Below are positions 31,421-42,437 of a stretch of 64,000 bases of DNA, piece by piece. Both the position numbers and the translations under genes were made by a program. Under the pieces are notes generated by a model, which saw only the letters and a program-made list of their open reading frames with translations, did no database searches and had not been told where the DNA came from. Numbering within the stretch: the stretch's first letter is position 1; each line of letters starts with the position of its first letter. Source of the DNA: Hemicordylus capensis (taxonomy: Eukaryota > Chordata > Lepidosauria > Squamata > Cordylidae); assembly GCF_027244095.1 (NCBI RefSeq), contig NC_069657.1, positions 428,140,063-428,204,062 of the forward strand, written 5' to 3'.

Positions 31421-31974
31421 AGCTTCGCCTCCCCCTCCCCGTTTCCCAACGAGAAAGAGAAGGTGCTGCAGAGTCTGGTGAGGCGAGGCAGAAACAGCCC
31501 GTCTCTCTCCCCTTCTCTCTCCCTCTCTTGCGGTGCTCCAGGGAAGTTCCCATCTTCCTTTCTCTCTTCACTCATCAGTAGGGAGACGCTGAGTCTCTAT
31601 GTGAGGGTTCACATAGAAAAATTAAAACAAGACTATAAAAAATACACAATTAAAATATTAAGCTAAAATATAAAAAACAGAGATCTAACTAAAAAGATTT
31701 AAAAATACATATATAAAATAATATAAGATATGACACCAGCAACAATCACTGGAGGGACACTGTGCTGGGGCTAGATAGGGCCAGTTGATCTCCCTCTGGC
31801 GATTCTTAAGAGAATCGCCACTTTAAAAAGGTGCCTCCTTGTTCAGTTAGCAGGGGTATAAGATTTTTAGCTTTCTTGACTAGTTCCACTCCCAGTCACT
31901 GAACCCTCTGTCTTTAAAAAATAAAAATAAAAAACCTCAGTAGCGTGGTAAATAAAGTGGGCAAGTAGGCATGA
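31421..31974. other. Non-CR1 GC-rich patch and LINE-like tails
   Basis: 31421-31610 is CT-rich with no match to CR1. 31615-31730 is an A-rich reversed LINE tail. 31730-31860 (GACACCAGCAACAATCACTG, TTAAAAAGGTGCCTCCTTG) is the dispersed repeat also seen at 45.55 and 50.86 kb. Confidence 0.45.
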
Positions 31975-32552
31975 TGTGGGAACAAAACAACAGACACTGC
32001 AATAAAATAGTAAAAAAAAACCCACAACAGGAACAGGTTTACTACTTTACTACTTCAAAAATTAGTACAGGAACAGACAGGGGAAACTCAGGTAGGCAAG
32101 AGTCCAATTTAAAAAATATAAAATCTCATCCAAGGCCTAGCAGGTTCCAGTAGCCTCAGCTCCCTCACTGTCACTTCTCCCAGCAGCTTCAGCCCAACCC
32201 TACTTTGCCAGTGTTCCTGCCTTCCAGCTCACACAGCACTCTGCGGCTCAGCAGCTCTTCCTCTTCCGCTGTTCAACTCTCCCCTTTTATCTCATTCTAG
32301 AGATATACATAAACCAATCAGAGAGATTCTTCCCTCAGACAGCCAGAACCTTCTGTCTCTGCCAGCCAGGAAACAACCAATCAGGTCACGTGGTAACTTT
32401 CCCTCCAAAACTCGGCAGCACACAATGTTTTACCTCAGACTTGGCTGTCAGAGGTTGTAACCTTTTTAACCCTTGCAGAGCTTAGAGGGAACACAGAATA
32501 AACCAAAGAAGACAATCCACAGAACATAAAGGGGAGGAGTCATTCCTTCACA
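31975..32552 (-). mobile_element. Solo-LTR-like fossil, antisense
   Basis: In minus orientation it starts TGTGAAGGAATG and ends GTTCCCACA, giving the TG...CA borders of an LTR, about 578 bases. It shows a U3-like part with CCAAT-type boxes (GATTGG twice) and a TATA-like GAGATAAAAGGGG, followed by an R/U5-like AT-rich end. No internal retroviral genes adjoin it, so it is best read as a solo LTR of an endogenous retrovirus or Gypsy-like element. No convincing short target duplication is seen. Looks nearly whole and old. Confidence 0.5.
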
Positions 32553-32750
32553 GTGGGCATGGAAGTTAAAAAGCTTATTTACACAACTGCCGGAAGGGTA
32601 GGAGAAGCACTCAGTCATGCTCCCGAAGTTGGAGGCAGGGAAAATGATTGTGCATGCAGTAGCAGCTGGGTAGGATGGCTTTTCCTCCTACCTCAGTAAA
32701 ATGCTGGGGACGGAATCTGGCTAGGGCACAGTCATTCATTCATTTATCAC
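32553..32750. other. Single-copy DNA, nothing recognised
   Basis: Short spacer between the LTR-like fossil and the LINE tail. Confidence 0.4.
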
Positions 32751-32913
32751 ATTTATATTAGGGATGTGCACGGAACCAGCTGGCCAGGTTCGGTTTGAGT
32801 CCAAACTGGACTCAAACCCGGCCGAGCCAGTTTGGTCCAGCACCCCGTTGAACCCCCCCAGTTCGGTTCGGTTTGGGGGTGGTGGTTCCCAAACGTTTTT
32901 CGGTTTAAAAAAT

Positions 32914-32957
<44 letters not shown>

Positions 32958-32959
32958 AT

Positions 32960-33007
<48 letters not shown>

Positions 33008-33500
33008 CACCTTACTCCCTTCTGGGGAGTTGCTGGAGGTGGCTGAGGGTGGGTGGGTGTCCTGCGGAGTTTTCCCCCTCCCCCAACGGATTTCCTTATG
33101 CCCCCCTCCAGCTGGTCCTTTTCAGACGGTTTTCGGCGTTCTTGGCTTGGCGCGGCAGCAATTTTGGAGACCAATCGTACAGGCAGGTGGTCTCCAAATG
33201 GCCGCCATGCTGAGCAGAGAAGGCCGAACAGCTCGCTGAACCGGACTGAGGGGGGGCATAAGGAAAGCCAGCGAGGGGAGGGGGAACCTCTGCAGACCCT
33301 CCCTTCCGGCCACCTCCAGCAACTGGCTCGACATTGAGCTGGTTTGCACATCCCTAATTTATATGCTGCTCCATATAAAATCTCAGGGCCGTTTACAAAT
33401 TAAACTTACAAATTAAATTACAAATTAAATTACAACAATTAAAACCTTAAATCATATAAAACCAATTAAAATAACCACCAATATAACTTATTTATTTCAT
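32735..33500 (-). mobile_element. L2-type 3' tail, antisense, split by a hAT element
   Basis: CATTCATTCATTTATCAC before the hAT continues as ATATGCTGCTCCATATAAAA, CAGGGCCGTTTACAAATTAA after it. The tail carries a local ACAAATTAAATT duplication. Confidence 0.7.
32759..33356. mobile_element. hAT element, TAGGGATGTGCA family, 598 bp
   Basis: Ends TAGGGATGTGCACGG and TTTGCACATCCCTA. Perfect TSD ATTTATAT at 32751-32758 and 33357-33364. The interior has GGTTCGGTTT-type motifs, a (TA)n block at 32919-33006 and a GC-rich part (CTCCCTTCCGGCCACCTCC). No transposase is encoded. Confidence 0.93.
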
Positions 33501-33813
33501 TTTAAAATGAATACAATTTATTTACTTTTCCTACCCAGCTGCTGCCTTGCACACAATCATTCTCCCCACCCACCCCACCTTAATCTTTGCAAGCACATGG
33601 CTGAAAATTTGGAGTGCATTCAGCTCTCTCACTGAAGCTTGGCACTTCTCCTACCCTGCTGGTGGTTGTGTGCCTATAGTGTCAAAAATCAATGAGCATA
33701 GGTTCAGCTACCTGGACAATGCAAATATGTCCCCTCTTTCCGATTACCACGGCAGACTGGAGGAACAATGGCTGTAAATAGCCATATCCTGAGTCCCAGG
33801 ACATGTCCCAAGC
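33501..33813. other. Single-copy DNA, nothing recognised
   Basis: No repeats or coding signals beyond short chance frames. Confidence 0.4.
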
Positions 33814-33949
33814 CAGAGCTGCCAACCTTCGGCCTTCCAGCTGTTGTTGGACTACTGCTCCTGTCATATCTGATGATTGGTCACTGTGGCTTGGGGTGAT
33901 GGGAATTGTAGTCCAACAGCAGCTCAAGGGCTGAAGTTGTGCAACCCTG
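33814..33949. mobile_element. hAT-type foldback MITE
   Basis: CAGAGCTGCCAACCTTCGGC to GGGCTGAAGTTGTGCAACCCTG, with TGTTGTTGGACTACTGCTCC and GGGAATTGTAGTCCAACAGC as inverted partners. TSD not preserved. Confidence 0.75.
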
Positions 33950-34525
33950 TTCTGAGTTCCGATAGAACAGCCAGGTTAACTGCATCCTTTGGAAGGTCAG
34001 CGCAGATAGGGGTCTTGTAGGAGTAAGGAGATTGCTCCTTGGAACATGAGAATCCTTGGGCCTGCTAGAGGCTAATCTCTGTTCTTAACTGCTTGAGAAT
34101 TTCCTAGAATTCAGAATGAAATCCTCGAGCCACTGATGCTAGGCCATTCCTATGTGGACTTGTCATGGGCTAACCCCTGCCCCTGATGGCCTGGGAAACC
34201 CAGTGCTCCCCTTTGCTAGCTGTGGGCACATGCAATGCCACAGACCTTGAAATTTGGTGCCAAGTCAGTACCCTGCTGCCTCTCCTTGCCTAACACTTTG
34301 GCAAAACCTTTGTAGCCAGGACCCCCGAAATCTTCCCCGGTGGAAGTTACCCCTTCTGGTATTGCACACAAAACAGCAGATTGAAGACAGGAATCAAAGC
34401 TTCTGTTTTATTTTCTATTTTCTCTATATCTTTCTCCTCATAGATCTTCCTCTCTTTCCACCTACATTCCAAAGACTGCCAGCAGCCAGGCTATTAGATT
34501 CTTTACTTTCACACTCCATCCTTGA
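33950..34525. other. Single-copy DNA, nothing recognised
   Basis: No repeat or exon identified. Confidence 0.4.
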
Positions 34526-34852
34526 GAGGAGAGGAGAGGAGAGGAGAGGAGAGCTGGTCTTGTGGTAGCAGGCATGACTTGTCCCCATTGCTAAGCAGGG
34601 TCTGCCCTGGTTGCATATGAATGGGAGACTTGATGTGTGAGCACTGCAAGATAATCCCCTCAGAGGATGAAGCTGCTCTGGGAAGAGCAGAAAGTTTCAA
34701 GTTCCCTCCCTGGCTTCTCCAAAATAGGGCTGAGAGAGATTCCTGCCTGCAACCTTGGAGAAGCCGCTACCCGTCTGTGAAGACAATACTGAGCTGGATA
34801 GACCAATGGTCTGACTCAGTATATGGCAGTTTCCTATGTTCCTATCCTTATC
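34526..34852 (+). mobile_element. Chimeric 5S/tRNA SINE with CR1 tail, sense
   Basis: Preceded by a (GAGAG)n run. Head GAGCTGGTCTTGTGGTAGCA, 5S-like TTGCTAAGCAGGGTCTGCCC and GCATATGAATGGGAGACTTG, decayed tRNA part, tail GACCAATGGTCTGACTCAGT and TTCCTATGTTCCTAT. Good full-length sense reference. Confidence 0.92.
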
Positions 34853-34904
34853 TCATCCTGGAAATTATCTGTGCAATTGTGATTGCCATCTTCCACATTT
34901 TACA

Positions 34905-35475
34905 CCATGACCTTTAAAGTTCTGACCTTTAAAGCCCTTAATGCTTTGGGCCCTGGATACTTGAGGGACTGCGTGCTCCCAAGGGTTGCTGCCTGCTTGA
35001 CGAGGTCGTCTGGGGGTGGGGGGAGCTTCTGATCCGAGTGCCAACAATGAGGGAAGCTTGGCTGTTGTGCACGCCTGCACAGGGACTTCTCAGTTATTGC
35101 CCCCAGACCCTGGAATGCTCTCCATCTACTCCTCAATCTCCAACACAGTTTTTAGAAAGCATGTGAAATCTTGACTTTTTACCCAGGCTTTTATATGATT
35201 GTTTCTATTGCTGCTGCTCTGTATTTTTTTATGGATATATTGTGCTTGTTTTTAAAAAAACCTTTTAAATCAGATCTGTATTTTTATATTTTAGCTTAAT
35301 ATTTTAATTGTGTGATTTTTGTGGTTCTTGTTTTAACTTTTGTGCGAACTGCTTTGTGTGTTTTAACTTTTGTGTGTTTTAACTTTTGTGCGAACTGCTT
35401 TGAGATGGTTTTAATGAAGGGCGGTATAGAAATGTAACAACAAAATAAATAAATAAATAAATAAATAAACAAATA
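34905..35475 (+). mobile_element. L2-type LINE, 3' part, sense
   Basis: TTTAAAGCCCTTAATGCTTT, GGGCCCTGGATACTTGAG and CCCAGACCCTGGAATGCTCT match the ALNALGPGYLRD and PRPWNAL region of L2-type ORF2 with frame breaks. It is followed by a long AT-rich 3' UTR ending GGGCGGTATAGAAATG and (AAATA)n. Confidence 0.8.
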
Positions 35476-37241
35476 TCTCTGCATTTTACAAATAAACATT
35501 TTTTCTTGTTTTCGAGAGGAGCAATAGACTACCTTTTGAAAAGCAGCTGGAGAGCCAGTGTTGCCTACCCTGATCTAGAGACTGTGCTCTGTTATTCACA
35601 CTTGCAAATTCAGTTTCAAGCAACCTTTCCTTGAATTGCCCCCAAAGTATACGTACACACATGGGTAATATACGCATGTGTGAGCAAGCGAGGTAACCCC
35701 ACCTTGTTGCCATCAATGGAAGAGGATTCTAAAAAATAAATACAGCTACCTCTCTACACACAAACTTATTGTTTGGAACTTGAGCGTGAAATATTAAACT
35801 CCAAGTGGATTATACTCTCTTAATCTTTCACCATCAAAATATCGAGGAGATTTAGTGTGTTTTCATTTTAGAGTGTTTGGCAAGCAGCCGTAAGATGAAT
35901 GAGGCATGCTGATTTCATTTGTACCTGCGCCAGACATCACTCTTAGATATGGCTGTTTTGTTTCATCAGTTAGAGGGACTTACATAGGGATGTTGATCTG
36001 AGGGGAGCCCCTTTTGAATAATAACATGATGTCAAATTAGCAGACACAGAAGAGCACATTATGAGAGAGAAATGATACCTTGAAAGAATCTTCACATCTC
36101 TTTTGTTTCATTAAACTTTAGGCAGTCTTGTTTCATTTTCAAGTTTGGCTGAGTATTAATTGGGCCTTGTAACATAATAACAGTGGAATAAAGCCAGCTT
36201 ATGAATTGTTTGATTTTTGAATATTGTAACCACATTGCTTAAAAATCTGCACTGTCAGAATTGTGGAATACAGAATATGGAATTGCAGTATGCATCTTGT
36301 TGTAAAAGTCGATAACAAATTTCCATTGATTCCAGTGATATTGTTTTGCATGTTTCTGACATCTCAAATCACCCACAGTTAGTCCTGACCCAGTTTCACT
36401 GAAAGCCACAGAACAAATTAACTTGAGCCATGACTTTTAATGGGACTTAACTCATGATGCTCGTTAACTGGCTTGGGGCCAAATCCTAATAACCACCATG
36501 GACTCAAAAATGAGAAGGTGGTTTTTTGGTGTGTTTTTTAAAAGAACAAGCTGATAGCTCATCTGATTATGTGGATGAAAACCTGAAAATTATGCACGGC
36601 ATTTTCACTCATTGTCACGCAATAGGAACAGAAACCTAGGCAAAGAGGAATTTTTGGATGGGCTGTAACATGGGCGTCCAATAGCTATGGCATCATTCAG
36701 CAGTGAAGGTTTCTGTTCCTTCTTGGTTACATGCTTACTGTCTCCAACTCCTCATCACAGATTCACTGTGTGCCTTAATCATATCACTCTGTCTCACCTT
36801 CATTTCCTTTGCTAAATATTAGGAATATTAGCAGTGCACCTAGCATTATTTTGATGATCAACAAGAAACAGAAATATTTTACCTACCTTCAGGGGCTGAT
36901 GATATTCTGGAATACAAATTAGACAAAGTTTTAACAAAAGCGACCACATTTACATGAAGACACCAGGCAATCTTCTCACCTCTTCCTGTTTGTGCTTGGC
37001 TTTTCCTCAGTTTTTAAAAATACAATATTTTGTACCTCATTAAAGACATACAAGCTTATCCACAATTAGTCTGGACTGAAGTGATACACTGTTTTATTCC
37101 TTCCCACTGTCCTGCCTCCTGCTTCGTCATTATTGGGCACACCATCTTTGTGCATTTGTGTGTTTTAAATATGATTTGCACCATTGAACCCATTCAGCTA
37201 GACCCTTGGTTAGTATAATCTGCTAGCTTCATAAGCATAAG
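35476..37241. other. Long AT-rich single-copy stretch
   Basis: About 1.75 kb with almost no recognisable repeats, unusual for this window. No exon with credible borders seen. A candidate region for conserved non-coding sequence; not testable here. Confidence 0.4.
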
Positions 37242-37425
37242 TTTGTCCGGGCTGCTTCATGATCTCATCTCCATATACCTCTTTCCCACCCACCCCCTCT
37301 CTCTCTATGAACTTGATCAAATACCTTGAGGGCGATATTTAGATGCATTCACATAACACCTGATTTTATAAAGAAAAAATATTAAAAACACATGATTTAT
37401 TTGGAGACATGTTCCACATTGTAAT
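37242..37425. repeat. Second copy of the segment inserted in CR1
   Basis: Same sequence and orientation as 30646-30816 (TCATGATCTCATCTCCATAT, GGAGACATGTTCCACATTG), with a small extra CCCACCCACC. Confidence 0.8.
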
Positions 37426-37586
37426 GCGGGTGGTACAGTCCTGCTCACGGCACTGTAGGACTCTGAATCACCCAGCGGTGGAGCTGAACAAAAGGGCAGT
37501 ACTGCTGACTCTTGCACAATTACATGTTCTGCACAACTTCCATTGGCAGTTTCCTATGTTCCTATTATATTACTGTGGAGAGAACA

Positions 37587-37926
37587 GGCACGTAGCTAGG
37601 GGAGAGTGGGCTTGTGTTTGCCCCTCTCTCCGGGGGCATGTGCCAGCCACGTCCCCGCTTGTGATGTCACAAATGTGATGGTGTAACCAGCACCAGAAGG
37701 GCCAGCACAGCCCTCTGGACCTCATTTCCCATCCAGCTTCACGGTTGACTGAGTGTCTTCTTTGTTCTTTTGGAGAGAAAGAAGAAAATACCCAATTGAC
37801 AATGGATCCAGCTTGGAAATTTGGCCAGATGGCGCTTGTGGGGAGGGATGAACCAGGGAGCTCTCAGGAGCTGGACAGCTTGGGTTCTTTGAACACATCA
37901 GCTCAATTAAGCTCCATCCCTGGGAC
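37587..37926. mobile_element. hAT-type element, CAGGGGCGTA family, diverged
   Basis: Left CAGGCACGTAGCTAGGGGAG, right TTAAGCTCCATCCCTG. GGTTCTTTGAACACATCAGC matches the same position of the element at 58920. Flanks GGAGAGAA / GGACAGAG match at 6 of 8. Confidence 0.65.
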
Positions 37927-38383
37927 AGAGGAAGAACGAGACTCAGGTCTGCCGATTTTGGTGGCAGCCATAGTGTTTCCAGCAAATTCCAGCAAAGGAA
38001 CAAAACTGAACTGAACCGAAGTGAATTGTGACAGAGTGTGGGTTTGCATGTATCCTTAAACAGGTAAGACGTATTAACCCGAACCAAATTTCCAAATGTT
38101 TCCTTTGGATGTTTAAAAAGCTCTCTCTTAATTTAGTTCATCTATATTTCTTGCCTTCTGTAGTGTGAGCTGCTGTATCTCGCCATATGTGAAACATTTC
38201 TGAAAGGTGTCAAAATGGCTTGTCATGGGTTTGGAATGAGGGTGAAATGAAATGTCCATATCGCAGCATACTTGTATAAATAATGAGAGATTCCAATGTA
38301 AACCATTTATTTGGCAGCCATTTTTCCATTAGCAAGCCTTAAGTGCTACAACATTCATGCTTAGTTTTTGCGCTCATGCAGTG
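37927..38383. other. Single-copy DNA, nothing recognised
   Basis: No repeat, RNA or coding signal identified. Confidence 0.4.

Positions 38384-38461
<78 letters not shown>
38384..38461. repeat. Compound (CT)n(CA)n microsatellite
   Basis: (CT)n to about 38412, then (CA)n to about 38461. Confidence 0.97.
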
Positions 38462-38863
38462 AAAATCAGGAAAGAGAACATGTATTTTTACTAATTTTGA
38501 TATTCAAATCCAGCTTCTCTCACTTTTGTAGATGGAAAAATGTATTTTTAGTTCTTGGACATGTCGCAAGGAGTTTCTAAAAAGTACTCTGGACATATTG
38601 GCTGGATATGTTCATGTTTCTCTCTTATACTAAAGTTCTTTCCATCATTTGGAAAAGCAGATGGTGGAAATGGGAAACAGAATCATTAATGAATGTCAAG
38701 AATTATTTATGACAGCCAGTATGATGTCTTTGTTTTTAAAAAGAATACATTGAACAAAAGCAGTTCTTAAAGCATGAAACAGTGTTTTCAGTGGAACGTT
38801 TTAGAAATCTCAGTCTTATTGGTACATTATATAACTGCATTGCTCTCTCTGGAACATCTTTCA
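38462..38863. other. AT-rich single-copy DNA
   Basis: Nothing recognised. Ends with the A that forms the 5' flank of the Helitron. Confidence 0.4.
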
Positions 38864-39880
38864 TCTATATATATAATTCTCTAAGGTGTACCCATGTCTA
38901 ATCCCCTTGTGTGGTAGCTCTTGCGAGAGTTCGCGAGCAGAAGCACCATGGTGATTGGGAAGTGGGGATTCCATATGGAGATAGGGAGGAGGAGCCTGTG
39001 AGAACAGAAGCACGATGGTGATTGGGCAATGGGGATTCCATATGCAGATAGGGAGGAGGAGCCTGTGATAGTTAAGGTCAGTTGGTATGCAACTGTTACT
39101 GGTCGGAAGATGTTCTTGACTGTAGAGGAGAGGAATCTGTATATATAAAAGGATAGTGGGCAGGGGACTGTGAAGACAGGGATTGTGAGGGAGTAAAGAG
39201 CCCCTTCAGAAGAAGGAGGTTGCCGTTGTGTGAATTAGATTAGGAAACAACATGAATAAGATCTGTTAACAGGAAGTGAGAGAGAGAAAAGAAAAGAAAA
39301 AGAAAAAGAGAAGGGAGGGGAGGGGAGGGGAAGAAACACAGAGGGGAAGAGCGAGTAGAAATAAAGGAGAGGAGGAGAAATAAAGGAGGAGAAATAAAGA
39401 GAGAAAAAGAAGGGGGGAAGAGAGAAAGAAGGAAGGGTAAGGGATGGGCCCAAACCTGGAAGTGGCCTGAGGGGAACAAGCGGCCATGGCGGTGCCTATT
39501 GGCAGCAAGGAAGGGCCAAGTCAACCACTGCTGCTGTTTGGGGCTACTAAGGCCATTGGCAGATGGAGGCAGGCAGGCAAGGGATGGGCCCGGGACTGTC
39601 AGTGACCTGAGGAGGAATTGAGGCAGCGGCGGCAGCAGTGAGGAAGGGCCCAGTTAACCGCTGCTGCTGCTGCTCCTGTGATGAGGAACAGGACTGGGGC
39701 TCGGATGAGGGTGGGGAGGTCTCTGGGGATAAGGGGCTGCAAGCAACGGGATGGAGGAGGAGGAGCAGGAGTGTGGCTCAGGTGAGGGTGGAGAGATTTC
39801 TGAGGTGAGAGGGGCTGTGGCTGGGGGTGAGGGGAGCAATCAAGTACTAGCACGCAGATGCTCTGCACGGGTTAAGCTAG
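38864..39880 (+). mobile_element. Non-autonomous Helitron, complete, 1017 bp
   Basis: 5' terminus TCTATATATATAATTCTCT preceded by A; 3' terminus CTAG followed by T, the A|T insertion typical of Helitrons. Eight bases before CTAG sits a hairpin, GCAGA-TGC-TCTGC. The 5' part contains a tandem near-duplication of about 70 bases (CACCATGGTGATTGGG ... GGAGGAGGAGCCTGTGA) and a TATATATAAAAGG box at about 39139. The interior is GA-rich and codes for nothing recognisable. No Rep/helicase. Confidence 0.85.
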
Positions 39881-40294
39881 TACAAATTATTTCCTAAAGT
39901 GCCAGCAAGGATCTTTTTTTTTATTTTAAGATTGGCACTTCAGAATTATTTTCATAAATGTGCATGCACAGAAAAATTATAATTGTATGCTGCTTGTAAA
40001 TATCTGAGGTGGCTGTAAGAATGTCTAAAACTTTCCCATTCTAGGGAGGTGTTTGGTCTTAGTAGTAAGTTTATTACAGTCCTTAGACCAGCTTAACATT
40101 TAAAATAATACATTTATGGTTTTTGGACTTAGTTTTCCATGCATTGCTGTAATGATGATGTAAATGATCTCTCTAATTCTTCAGACTGGCAAGGAAATCC
40201 TCATGTTGTTTGGTCTAGCTGAGTTCTCTGATATAGCTCTGCATCCTAATAAAGTGACTAGTGCATGCACTGCTCCAATCTACAGGATGTGGAT
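39881..40294. other. Single-copy DNA, nothing recognised
   Basis: AT-rich and repeat-poor. No exon seen. Confidence 0.4.
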
Positions 40295-40747
40295 TTTGGA
40301 TTATGCATGGAGTAGAGAGAGTGGACAGAGAGACGTTTTTCTCCCTCTCTCACAACGCTAGGACCAGGGGTCCTCTCATGAAACTGAAGGCTAGGAAATT
40401 TAGGACTGACAATACTTTTTCACATAGTGCATAATTAACCTATGGAATTCTCTGCCATGGGATGTGGTGGCGGCCACTAGTTTGGATGGCTTTAAAAGGG
40501 GCTTAGACTAATTCATGGAGGACAGGTCTATCAATGGCTACAAGTCTGGTAGCTGTAGGCCACCTCCAGCCTCAAAGGCAGGATGCCTCTGAATACCAGT
40601 TGCAGGGGAACAACAGCAGGAGAGAGGGCATGCCCTACCTCTTGCCTGTGGGCTTCTCAGATGCATCTGATGGCCCACTGTGTGAAACCGGATGCTGGAT
40701 TAGGTAGGCCTTGAGCCTGATCCACCAGGGCTGTTCTTATGTTCTTA
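40295..40747 (+). mobile_element. CR1 LINE, 3' fragment
   Basis: ATGGAGTAGAGAGAGTGGAC, AGGACCAGGGGTCCTCTCAT, ATGGAATTCTCTGCCATGGG, then the 3' UTR and GCTGTTCTTATGTTCTTAT end. More diverged than the copies at 7.4 and 13.3 kb. Confidence 0.88.
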
Positions 40748-40830
40748 TAGGAACATAGGAAGCTGGCTTATACCAAGTCAGACCATTGATCCATATAGCT
40801 CAGCATTGTCTACCCCCCAGGCCAGTCCTT
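40748..40830 (-). mobile_element. CR1-tail SINE fragment, antisense
   Basis: AGGAACATAGGAAGCTGGCT, CAGACCATTGATCCATATAG, CTCAGCATTGTCTACCC. It abuts the CR1 3' end with no spacer, tail to tail. Confidence 0.8.
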
Positions 40831-41739
40831 GCCTTCTCTCCAGTCCTGTAGCCAGGAGTGTGGGCAGTAGTGAGCCTTGCCTATTCAAAAGTTTCCCCAC
40901 AGCTGAGCTGCAGTCCCCTCAAGCAGGTTCTCTGTGACTCCCAGTTTCTCTTTTGTCAGTCAGGAGGAGAGCGGCTGCCGCAGCAGAGAAAGGAAAGACA
41001 GCCCTATCTTTTAGCAGCAGCAGCAGTAGCAGTCATCTCTCGGATTGGTCCTCTTCATCTTGAGCTTCTCCGCCACTCAGCAACTGAGTGCAGTTGCTGA
41101 ACTAAGGACAGAACTCACCTGGGAGACAGCTAATCAAGTGGAAAGGAAAGTCAAACAAACTACCCATGTGTGAGTGTGTGTGTGCCTGCTTCCCACATTT
41201 ATGGAGTGAGCGTGTGTGATATATATTCTATCCCCAATTGAAAGTCTTCCTTTATGTGTCTGTGTTTCCTCCCAAGCCCTTGTTTGTGCCTGAGTGATTT
41301 TTAACTTTCACAAAAATGATTTTAAATTATTGGGTTCTTTCCTCTAAGGCCTGATGTGATCTTCCATTTGGAACTTGAAATGAGTCATTTTCCTCTCTGT
41401 GGACAGGAAAGAGGGGGTGGTGGCAGGGATTTCATTGCTTGGTTCTTTTATGGTGGTTGTTGAAAATATATTCAATTGTTTTTCAACCAGACAAGTTCTT
41501 AAAAAAATGTTCCTTGTTCCCAGAATGGCTCACAATACCTGAGGGTTGGGGAAGAGTGGAGCTAGCCTAGCATACTGGATTGTTTGCTAATTTTAAACTG
41601 GTGTGCCTGGATATCCCTTCACCTGCCTTTTCCAAATGAAAAACATTGGTGTTTAAAATAATAATAATCCTGCCATGCTACAGCCTTGACAAAAATGGTT
41701 AAGCTTGGAACAGAGGCTTCCTTTGGAACCCACAGAAGG
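40831..41739. other. Single-copy DNA
   Basis: 40850-41100 is somewhat GC-rich (AGCAGCAGCAGTAGCAG) with an open plus frame 40858-41100 of no known family. The remainder shows nothing recognisable. Confidence 0.35.
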
Positions 41740-42029
41740 GGAGGAGAGCTAGTCTTGTGGTAGCAAGCATGAATTGCCCCCTTGTATTTCACAAAGCTGA
41801 TAGTTGTATTATTTGGTTCTGCTGTTGTTTACACCTTGCAACTGTAGTCTCCTGTCTTCTGTTAATCTGCTACACTATATTTTCTGCAGCAGAGACATGG
41901 GGCCAGGAGAAGGAGAGGAAGGCAGTGAGGGACCAATTTTAAAATCTCATCTCTGGGTCCACGCCAACCTTGGTATGCCCTTGCTGCATGCAAGAGAGAT
42001 GCTCTACCATTGAGCTGGATATCAGCTTA
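41740..42029. mobile_element. Pieces of the 5S/tRNA SINE in two orientations
   Basis: 41743-41780 is a sense head (GAGAGCTAGTCTTGTGGTAG, CAAGCATGAATTGCCCCC). 41970-42020 (GCATGCAAGAGAGATGCTCT, ACCATTGAGCTGG) is a reversed tRNA module. Between them nothing is recognised. Confidence 0.5.
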
Positions 42030-42263
42030 GATGGCTATATAAGAGGATTAAGACACATTCATGGAGAATTAGGTAACCAGTGGCTGTTAGCAATGATGGC
42101 CATATGGAATGTCCATGTCCACTGAATGCCAATTTCTGGCAAAAAACAGCAAGAGAGGGCTACTACCTTCAAGGTCATTCTTAGAGACCTGTACTTGGTC
42201 AACATGGAAACCAGGATGCTGGACTAAATGCTACACCCATCAGGGCAGTTCATATGTTCTTGA
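42030..42263 (+). mobile_element. CR1 LINE 3' end, old copy
   Basis: TTAGATGGCTATATAAGAGG, ATTCATGGAGAATTAGG, CAGGATGCTGGACTAAATGC and CAGGGCAGTTCATATGTTCT follow the order of the CR1 3' end. It abuts the host exon region. Confidence 0.7.
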
Positions 42264-42437
42264 AATCCTGCACTGACCACTTCCATCCTGTAGCATGTAG
42301 TGACAATTTTGAAGCACCTGGGCCACACTGAAGGTGGCAGGAAGAGGAAGAAAGGCAACACCAGGAAAGAAGGCATTAGTCGAGGTTCTTTGTGCAAGGT
42401 ATGGATCAGAGGGGGCTGGCCAGGCCTCCCCAAGTAC

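Noticed and set aside
39235-39524. Minus-strand frames rich in Ser, Phe, Leu and Pro
   Set aside because: Compositional artefact of the GA-rich interior of the Helitron.
42250-42327. A fourth exon downstream of the three candidate exons
   Set aside because: A good acceptor exists, but in the spliced phase the frame stops within about 25 codons at the edge of a CR1 tail, and no convincing donor fits.
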